From assembly GCA_964587505.1 (NCBI GenBank), contig CAZPLD010000006.1, forward strand, positions 1 through 27,383: DNA of 27,383 nucleotides, given 5' to 3'. A model generated the notes under the pieces. That model was not told the DNA's origin and did not search any database. It saw nothing but the letters and a program-made list of their open reading frames with translations. The position numbers and the translations under genes are program-made. Origin of the DNA: 2-01-FULL-41-26 sp964587505. Its GTDB lineage: Bacteria > Patescibacteriota > Minisyncoccia > 2-02-FULL-40-12 > GWA2-44-9. Shown one piece after another: positions 22,194 through 27,383 of the stretch (positions are counted from its first letter, which is position 1; each line of letters starts with the position of its first letter).

Positions 22194-22565
22194 CTAAATC
22201 CCAGCATACTTCTTTACTTTTTCCACTATCTCGCTCATCGGGTGCTGGGTTTTGACAAAATAGTCATTCGCTCCTAACGCTAAGGCTTTTTTGATGTCCT
22301 CATCGGAACCCAAATTTGAGAGAACGATTATAATCGGTAAATTTTTATATTCAGGATTGCTCTTTACTTCTTTCAATACTTCAAAACCATCTTTCTTGGG
22401 CATGAGCAAATCAAGCAAAACCAGATCAGGTTGAGATTTTTTAATGGATTCAATTGCTTCTTCGCCGTCTTTTGCAGTCGTAACTTCCCAGCCCTCGGCC
22501 TCAAACCTGTCTTTAAGGACATTTAGCAATACCTCCTCATCTTCTGCAATTAATATTTTTTTCAT
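22194..22565 (-). CDS. Single-domain response regulator
   Basis: 123 residues, CheY-like receiver only, no output domain. The acidic pocket is E8/D9/E10, the phosphoacceptor is D52 (LVLLDLLMP), Ser83 occupies the switch position, and K105 is the conserved lysine (YFVK). It lies 6 nt after the histidine kinase stop and is surely its partner. With no DNA-binding domain, it must act by protein-protein contact or pass phosphate on. Confidence 0.93.
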   Translation of the reverse strand: MKKILIAEDEEVLLNVLKDRFEAEGWEVTTAKDGEEAIESIKKSQPDLVLLDLLMPKKDGFEVLKEVKSNPEYKNLPIIIVLSNLGSDEDIKKALALGANDYFVKTQHPMSEIVEKVKKYAGI

Positions 22566-22571
22566 AAAAAT

Positions 22572-24056
22572 TTAATTAATTTTATTAACCGTGGACTTAT
22601 CTATTATAACTCCTTTTAACGGTATAGAAAACCAAAACGTTGTATCCTTGCCCTCTTCGGATACAAAGCCCACCTTGCCTCCCATTTCCTCTATAATCAT
22701 TTTGATAATATACAACCCCAGACCAGTCCCTTCGGCTTTCATCTTTTTGGCACTTTCTCCTCTATAAAATCTCTCGAAAAGATGAGTTTGCTCGTCTTTG
22801 AGAATAACCGGGCCTTTATTAGAAATGGAAATTTTTATAAAACCGTCAGCTTGTGGTGAGCTTGTCGAACTAGCTTTTTCTAAATTTATAGTAACTGCCG
22901 TATTTTCAGGAGAATACTCAATGGCATTTGATACTAGATTCTGTAAAATATTATATAATGATTTTTTATTAACTTCTATAGTGAAAGGTCTAGCAATGCT
23001 TTTGTTGAATACTATCGTGTGTTTTTTTGATTTTGCATAGGGCTCCATTTCTTTAACAAATTCTTCCAAAAAATTGTAAATATCAATCTGACTTTTTTCT
23101 GTTATAAGCGCTGTTTTAAGCTCAATTCTCGAAATGTTTAAGAGGTCTTCGACTAAACTGACCAGCCTCTTAGATAACATTGCCAGGTCTCTGACATATG
23201 TTTTTTGTTTTGGATTTAGATTTTCGGAGCCGTACTGTAGCGCTTCGGTAAGCCAATTTAAGCCGGATATCGGAGTTCTTAGTTGGTGGGAAGCGATGGA
23301 GATAAATTCTGTTTTGGCACGGTCAAGAACTTCCAAATCTTGGACCATATCATTAAATAATTTACCAAGCTGACCAAACTCGTCTTTTTGTTTTAAAAGA
23401 TCGGGCGATATAACTCCCGTGAATTTACCTCTTGAAACTTTAGCAGCAAAATCAGACAGCTCTTTTAGCGGAGAGGCAATATTTCTGATCAGAACCCGCG
23501 AGCCATAAAACCCCATCAACAAAGCTACGACGACAATGGCCATTACCACTTTGTTGGTAGACTCTTGAATCTTTATCTCTCCTACCCTCAATTTCTCTGT
23601 TAATAAAAGTGCGTCCCCAACCATACTATTACCCAATCTTGATAACTCGCTGACTAACCGGTTTCTGATTATCTCCGTATCCAAATTAGAGAATCCTATA
23701 TTATCTACGGCTACTAGTTCTTCGAAACTTGTCTTCAACGTAGCACTATTCTGCTTGATCTTGTCCAGCAGTTCCTGTTCAAGCGGTTCATTTTCAAACA
23801 CCGTTGTCGAAAGCCAGCTATCAAGACCGGCCCGCTTCTCCTGCCATTGTTGAATAGTTCTCTCGCCAGGAAGCAAAAGATACTCGTTCACAAGAACATC
23901 TATCTCAAAGAGTATCTTTATTGTTTGAGTAGCCGTATTTTCTTTCTCGCGTCTGTTTTCGGCAATTTCTCCAAACCAAAAAATAAAAGAGTATAAAATA
24001 CCCACAAATAGAACTGACCAGACAACAACAAGTTTAATTTTGGTTCTTATTAGCAT
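22572..24056 (-). CDS. Sensor histidine kinase with an extracellular four-helix-type domain
   Basis: 494 residues. Two membrane helices (about 9-29 and 168-190) flank a helical extracellular sensor domain (about 32-165) rich in Glu/Lys and of CHASE3-like character. A HAMP linker (191-245), HisKA with H257 (SIASHQLRTP), and HATPase with N373/N377 (NLVSNAIEYSPEN), F-box (LFERFYRG) and G2 (GTGLGL 443-448) follow. Residues 395-405 (SSTSSPQADGF) are encoded partly by a repeat element and insert between the N box and the following strand. The start ATG is 19 nt downstream of the binding-protein stop. It is the membrane sensor of the operon. Confidence 0.92.
   Translation of the reverse strand: MLIRTKIKLVVVWSVLFVGILYSFIFWFGEIAENRREKENTATQTIKILFEIDVLVNEYLLLPGERTIQQWQEKRAGLDSWLSTTVFENEPLEQELLDKIKQNSATLKTSFEELVAVDNIGFSNLDTEIIRNRLVSELSRLGNSMVGDALLLTEKLRVGEIKIQESTNKVVMAIVVVALLMGFYGSRVLIRNIASPLKELSDFAAKVSRGKFTGVISPDLLKQKDEFGQLGKLFNDMVQDLEVLDRAKTEFISIASHQLRTPISGLNWLTEALQYGSENLNPKQKTYVRDLAMLSKRLVSLVEDLLNISRIELKTALITEKSQIDIYNFLEEFVKEMEPYAKSKKHTIVFNKSIARPFTIEVNKKSLYNILQNLVSNAIEYSPENTAVTINLEKASSTSSPQADGFIKISISNKGPVILKDEQTHLFERFYRGESAKKMKAEGTGLGLYIIKMIIEEMGGKVGFVSEEGKDTTFWFSIPLKGVIIDKSTVNKIN
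22854..22870 (-). repeat. TTCGACAAGCTCACC-type repeat embedded in the kinase gene
   Basis: TGGTGAGCTTGTCGAAC on the plus strand (22854-22870) is a copy of the widespread repeat family. It is translated in the kinase frame between the N box and the next strand of the ATPase domain. Confidence 0.7.
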
Positions 24057-24075
24057 GCTCTCACCAGAACAAAAA

Positions 24076-25089
24076 TTACCTTATTATTTTAACAGAATTA
24101 GGCTTAACCTTTAAAAGGCCCTCCACATAGATGTGTTTGAGGTAATTGGGAGTGCTGTCGTCGCCTATGTTGTTTTTTATATTCCATTTATTCTGGCTCT
24201 CAAACAAGGAGATCAGGTCTTGAGGCAGATCGAGAGAAAAGTTATGTCGGGACCATAATAACTCTATATACTCCGAATCATATCCTCCTTGTCGGCTCAT
24301 AAACAATTTGGCATCTGCCTGATTCGATGCAATATATTCCTCTGTCTTAAGGAGTGTCCGCAGAAATTTTTCTGTCAGTTCTCCATTATTATCCAGCCAG
24401 TCCTGTCTGGACACTAAAAGAAAATTTATCAGCTGGCTATCCTGTCCCGGCCAACTTATTATATTGTCGCCTATCGCTTTCTTAATTTTATACACATTCG
24501 GCTCCCATGTAAAAATCGCGTCAATTGTTCCGTTTATTATCGCCTCCACTAACTCGGAGGGGGTAAGAAATACCACGTTCATATCAGCCAGTTTTAAACC
24601 GTGCCGGACCAAAAATAGCCCCAGAAAAAAGTGACCGGTCGTGCCTTTGGTAACACCTATCTTTTTGCCGGCCAGGTCCTCGGGTTTTGAGATATTCGCG
24701 TCTTTTCTTGCTAACAACTCATGATTTTTAACGGTTGCCATACGGGCTACCACTTTTAAGTTCGAATCATTCTTATTATTTGCTAACAAACTTACAAAGG
24801 CAAAGTCGGTCATTGTGGCAAAATTTGAGTTACCCGCTATTAGATTGTCGCCGGCAAATCGGCCCGCCTCAAATTCTTTAATCTCCGCGTCCAGACCCTC
24901 GTCTTTGAAAAAACCTTTTTCTTGAGCTAGAAAAATAGGCATACCGCTGCTACCTCCGGTTCCGGCAATAATAACCTTATCTAAAACCATGCTTTTCTTC
25001 TCAATACCATTCCGCGTAAGAACAACTAAACCGGTTATTATTCCCAAAATTATGAATATTGTCACGGTAATTTTTACTTTCATGATCAT
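24076..25089 (-). CDS. NMT1/THI5-like (SsuA-type) solute-binding protein, membrane-anchored
   Basis: 337 residues. One N-terminal membrane helix (about 6-25; ITVTIFIILGIITGLVVLT) without a lipobox, then a type 2 periplasmic-binding domain of the NMT1 family (VIIAGTGGSSGMPIFLAQEKGFFKDEGLDAEI, GNSNFATMTDFAFV, EDLAGKKIGVTKGTTGHFFLG, GTIDAIFTWEPN). These proteins usually bind sulfonates, nitrate, taurine or pyrimidine precursors for ABC import, but no permease or ATPase is nearby; instead a histidine kinase and regulator follow. It may present its ligand to the kinase. The start ATG overlaps the upstream zinc-ribbon stop by 4 nt (ATGA); M3 is an alternative. Confidence 0.87.
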   Translation of the reverse strand: MIMKVKITVTIFIILGIITGLVVLTRNGIEKKSMVLDKVIIAGTGGSSGMPIFLAQEKGFFKDEGLDAEIKEFEAGRFAGDNLIAGNSNFATMTDFAFVSLLANNKNDSNLKVVARMATVKNHELLARKDANISKPEDLAGKKIGVTKGTTGHFFLGLFLVRHGLKLADMNVVFLTPSELVEAIINGTIDAIFTWEPNVYKIKKAIGDNIISWPGQDSQLINFLLVSRQDWLDNNGELTEKFLRTLLKTEEYIASNQADAKLFMSRQGGYDSEYIELLWSRHNFSLDLPQDLISLFESQNKWNIKNNIGDDSTPNYLKHIYVEGLLKVKPNSVKIIR

Positions 25090-25292
25090 TCCAATAAAGT
25101 TTTTACTTCTTTGTGGGCGCTTATTTTAACCTTGCAGTCCCGAGAACAATGAGGACACCGGGCAAGGAAAGAAATTTCGCCTTCCAATCCGAAAGCCTCA
25201 ATATCTTTTATAACTATCCCGCGGCAGCCCACGCAGTGAACAATCGCTTGGGCAATGTGATTCTTGTAAATTTTCAATTTGTTATTTTTCAT
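25086..25292 (-). CDS. Small zinc-ribbon-like protein
   Basis: 68 residues with two CxxC pairs, C20-V-G-C23 and C46-P-H-C49 plus C53, typical of a small treble-clef or zinc-ribbon fold. The rest is basic and hydrophobic, with no membrane helix. It overlaps the binding-protein gene by ATGA, so it is the first gene of a four-gene operon. No family name can be given. A terminator-like hairpin precedes its start codon. Confidence 0.75.
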   Translation of the reverse strand: MKNNKLKIYKNHIAQAIVHCVGCRGIVIKDIEAFGLEGEISFLARCPHCSRDCKVKISAHKEVKTLLE

Positions 25293-25301
25293 AAGTTAAA
25301 C

Positions 25302-25346
25302 AGAAAAGCCCACACCACCCCTTACCGTAGTGAGGTTGATGCGGGC
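25302..25346 (-). promoter_or_regulatory. Structured leader with terminator-like hairpin before the sensor operon
   Basis: On the minus strand, bases 25346-25334 (GCCCGCATCAACC) pair with 25319-25308 (GGTGGTGTGGGC) with two wobbles and one bulge, followed by TTTTCTGTTT and then, 8 nt later, the ATG at 25292. The loop and the sequence just upstream both contain CTACGG. Since no gene precedes it on this strand, the hairpin lies in the 5' leader of the operon and could attenuate transcription. Confidence 0.5.
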
Positions 25347-25479
25347 CGTAGAACCGCCTGATCAGTATTGGATTTTACGTTTGGATAAACTATAACTAAA
25401 CTAATTTTACAATAATTACATTAACGCGACCAGAAAGATGGTGGATAACTCATCAATCATAAAACAAGCCAGAAAAACA

Positions 25480-25508
25480 TTGAAAAAATGCCGTTAAAAT
25501 GCTAAATT
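25480..25508 (+). promoter_or_regulatory. ychF promoter, apparently leaderless
   Basis: TTGAAA (25480-25485), 17-bp spacer, TAAATT (25503-25508). The predicted transcription start coincides with the A of the ATG (25515). Confidence 0.6.
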
Positions 25509-25514
25509 ATCGAG

Positions 25515-26483
25515 ATGTCATTATCCATCGGAATTATCGGTTTACCCAATGTTGGAAAATCTACTTTATTTAAGGCGTTAACAAATGTTGCTGTTGATAT
25601 ACAAAACTATCCGTTCACAACAATTGATCCCAACATTGGGATAGTAAAGGTGCCTGATGAGCGCCTAAAACCCTTGGCCGAGCTTTCCAACTCAAAAAAG
25701 ATAATCAATACGACCATAGAATTCTATGACATTGCCGGATTAGTAAAAGGCGCGTCCCAAGGCGAAGGACTGGGAAATAAATTCCTTGCCAATATCCGCG
25801 AAGTGGACGCCATCGCCCACGTTGTCAGGGTTTTTGAAGATAAAAATATTACTCATGTCCACAATAAAATTGACCCCGTCGGAGACATAGAAATAATCCA
25901 GACCGAACTTGAGCTTGCCGACCTTCAGACAAAAGAAAAAAGGGATGAAAAGAAAAACAAAGATCTGCCAAAATTAGACCTATTGAGCGACAAAAAAGTT
26001 ATTTTTGTTCTCAACGTTTCCGAATCCCAAATATCCGAGGGGTGGCAACCTGGACCCGACTTGTTAAAAGCAATGGGTGGAAGCGACTACGTCGTTCTGT
26101 CCACTCCGCTTGAATTGATATTGTCCGAGGCAACAGAAGAAGAGAAAAAAGAATACCTGACAGGATTTAATATGAAAGAGTCCGGTTTGGACCGGCTGAT
26201 TACGCAGAGTTATAAAACACTTGACTTAGTAACTTTCCTGACCACCGGAGAAGACGAGACCCGCGCCTGGACCGCCCACGAAGGCGACCTAATCCCCAAA
26301 GCTGCCCGCGCCATCCACACCGATTTTGAAAGATTATTTATCCGTGCCGAAGTCACAAACTGGAAAACACTTCTTGAGGCAGGCGGTTTAGTCCCCGCCC
26401 GCGCCAAAGGTCTTGTCCGCACCGTCGGGCGGGATTATATAATCCAGGAAGGCGACGTTGTGGAAATTCTGATTGGCAGATAA
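25515..26483 (+). CDS. ychF: YchF/OLA1-type GTPase/ATPase, short form
   Basis: 322 residues against about 363 in most bacteria. P-loop G8-L-P-N-V-G-K-S-T (within residues 8-16), NYPFTTIDPN (switch region), and DIAGLVKGASQGEGLGN follow; the C-terminal TGS domain is complete (VTFLTTGEDETRAWTAHEGDLIPKAARAIHTDFERLFIRAEV...). The central helical domain is reduced to one helix (LELADLQTKEKRDEKKNKD), accounting for the missing residues. YchF binds ribosomes and hydrolyses ATP. The start ATG coincides with the predicted transcription start. Followed by the Nudix gene after 15 nt. Confidence 0.94.
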   Translation: MSLSIGIIGLPNVGKSTLFKALTNVAVDIQNYPFTTIDPNIGIVKVPDERLKPLAELSNSKKIINTTIEFYDIAGLVKGASQGEGLGNKFLANIREVDAIAHVVRVFEDKNITHVHNKIDPVGDIEIIQTELELADLQTKEKRDEKKNKDLPKLDLLSDKKVIFVLNVSESQISEGWQPGPDLLKAMGGSDYVVLSTPLELILSEATEEEKKEYLTGFNMKESGLDRLITQSYKTLDLVTFLTTGEDETRAWTAHEGDLIPKAARAIHTDFERLFIRAEVTNWKTLLEAGGLVPARAKGLVRTVGRDYIIQEGDVVEILIGR

Positions 26484-26498
26484 AATTAAGCCCATTCT

Positions 26499-26945
26499 AT
26501 GTCTAAAAAACCATTTACATACGAGGAATTCAAGAATATCTATTCCAAGGTACCTCGGCTCTGTGTTGATTTGGTGATAAAAAGTCAGGAAGGAGTTGTC
26601 TTGACGTTACGCAAGTTATCATCATGGAACAACAAATGGCATTTTCCTGGCAGTACCATTCTCTACGGAGAGAGCATCACTCAGGCTATTCAAAGAACTG
26701 CGCAAGAAGAAATTGGAATTTCAGTCAAAATTGAAAAGTTAATTGGAACTCTTGAATATTTAAAAACCGAACAGAAAGAGCGCGGATTCGGATGGACCAT
26801 AAGCTTGGTATTTCTTTGCTCGTCACCACAAAACGCCATGAAGCCAAATAAAGAAGCTTCTGAGATTAAAATATTTAATATCATTCCAGAGAATATGATC
26901 AAAGAGCAGGGCGACTTTTTAAAAACCCACAAAATACTCAAATAA
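26499..26945 (+). CDS. Nudix hydrolase-like protein with an altered Nudix box
   Basis: 148 residues. The Nudix box is GSTILYGESITQAIQRTAQEEIGI: the G, first E and final EExG are present but the RE pair reads RT, so one of the conserved acidic positions is replaced. The fold (FPGSTI, GFGWTISLVFLC) is otherwise typical, resembling GDP-mannose mannosyl hydrolase-type NUDIX enzymes. It starts 15 nt after ychF and ends one base before the next ATG, so it is part of a ychF operon. Substrate unknown. Confidence 0.82.
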   Translation: MSKKPFTYEEFKNIYSKVPRLCVDLVIKSQEGVVLTLRKLSSWNNKWHFPGSTILYGESITQAIQRTAQEEIGISVKIEKLIGTLEYLKTEQKERGFGWTISLVFLCSSPQNAMKPNKEASEIKIFNIIPENMIKEQGDFLKTHKILK

Positions 26946-26946
26946 T

Positions 26947-27383
26947 ATGGAAGATTTAACACAAATAAAATCTCTGACCCCGCAAGAAGTTTTGGAAACT
27001 TGGCGAGGCATGGAAGAGTCCCTTGAACACTGGAAGGGATTTTGGCAATCCAAAGGATTTAAATCTTGGGAGGAGTGGCGGCGCACTTCGCATGCTCCCT
27101 TGTTTGAAAAACAACTTAACTGGAATTTATACAAGATAAATAAGCCATTAAAATCTGTGCCTCAATGGCGAGCCGGAATGTTTCATGCTTGGAATAAGTG
27201 GTTTTATCCAGTACTAGCGGAAAGGCCGCCTCGCCTTAAAGACCTCCTTTCTCACCCCGGAGTCCATAACCATTGGTATATCCGTGAAATAGCGAACAAC
27301 TTTCCCGCATCAACTACCCTGACTGCGCTTCGCATGCCAAACAGTGATATTGTCGTAGCTGAAGGAATGCACCGCGCCTGCGC
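26947..27383 (+). CDS. Unrecognised protein, cut by the window edge
   Basis: The frame from ATG at 26947 is open for 145 codons to the end of the window, starting MEDLTQIKSLTPQEVLETWR. It is rich in Trp (many W in the first 90 residues: WRGMEESLEHWKGFW, WEEWRR) and shows VVAEGMHRACA at its end, resembling the G-x-H-R-A core of ParB/sulfiredoxin-like domains. One base separates it from the Nudix stop. The similarity to ParB is a short motif only and could be coincidental. Confidence 0.6.
   Translation, partial: MEDLTQIKSLTPQEVLETWRGMEESLEHWKGFWQSKGFKSWEEWRRTSHAPLFEKQLNWNLYKINKPLKSVPQWRAGMFHAWNKWFYPVLAERPPRLKDLLSHPGVHNHWYIREIANNFPASTTLTALRMPNSDIVVAEGMHRAC

Noticed and set aside
25340..25370. 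A THI-box (TPP riboswitch)-like string, GAACCGCCTGATCAGTATTGG, on the plus strand
   Set aside because: It resembles the 3' half of a TPP riboswitch and lies near an NMT1/THI5-type gene, but the CTGAGA half is missing and it is on the wrong strand for the operon.

Overview
The window reads like a piece of a streamlined Candidate Phyla Radiation (Patescibacteria, probably Parcubacteria-like) genome. Evidence: dense short operons, several shortened core proteins (UvrC without its C-terminal HhH region, a short YchF), RNase J, single-pass membrane-anchored solute-binding proteins without permeases, cohesin/dockerin surface proteins, and many coding sequences that appear to begin at the transcription start. 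This placement is an inference from gene content; there is no rRNA to confirm it.

Left part (1-7471, all minus strand): a MoxR / DUF58 / BatD-like / VWA cluster. moxR and the DUF58 gene form one unit (promoter at 5607-5635, tandem terminators at 3453-3498). The BatD-like gene and a three-TM VWA protein form a second (promoter 3338-3366, terminator 1020-1038). An unknown membrane protein and a BatA/BatB-like protein cut by the window edge form a third (promoter 982-1010). Together they look like a chaperone-like AAA+ ATPase acting on envelope VWA proteins. Next comes a pair of exported proteins: an HExxH metallopeptidase and a trypsin-fold lipoprotein.

Middle part (7565-13984, plus strand): short uvrC, a 394-bp structured intergenic stretch, a small four-TM membrane protein, secG, a second structured intergenic stretch, a family-5 peptide-type solute-binding protein, tRNA-Leu(CAG) and RNase J.

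Right part (14017-27383): a small membrane metallopeptidase, an ornithine aminotransferase-like enzyme, trpS, a HAD phosphatase, a Nudix hydrolase, a sugar nucleotidyltransferase, a membrane-anchored cohesin-domain protein next to a dockerin-bearing surface protein, a zinc-ribbon / NMT1-like binding protein / histidine kinase / response regulator operon, ychF, a second Nudix protein, and the beginning of an unrecognised gene.

Themes worth attention: (i) two promoter architectures. Six genes (uvrC, trpS, HAD, cohesin, dockerin, ychF) have a -10 box placing the transcription start 0-4 nt from the start codon, whereas the envelope genes and the TTG-start Nudix gene have 26-33 nt leaders, mostly with a purine-rich site. 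(ii) Short CCTGAGC/TCGAAGG-type repeats lie in frame inside uvrC, trpS and the kinase, and in intergenic DNA. (iii) The adjacent cohesin and dockerin genes. (iv) A binding protein + kinase + regulator operon behind a structured leader. (v) Perfect 9-14 bp inverted repeats inside three coding sequences.
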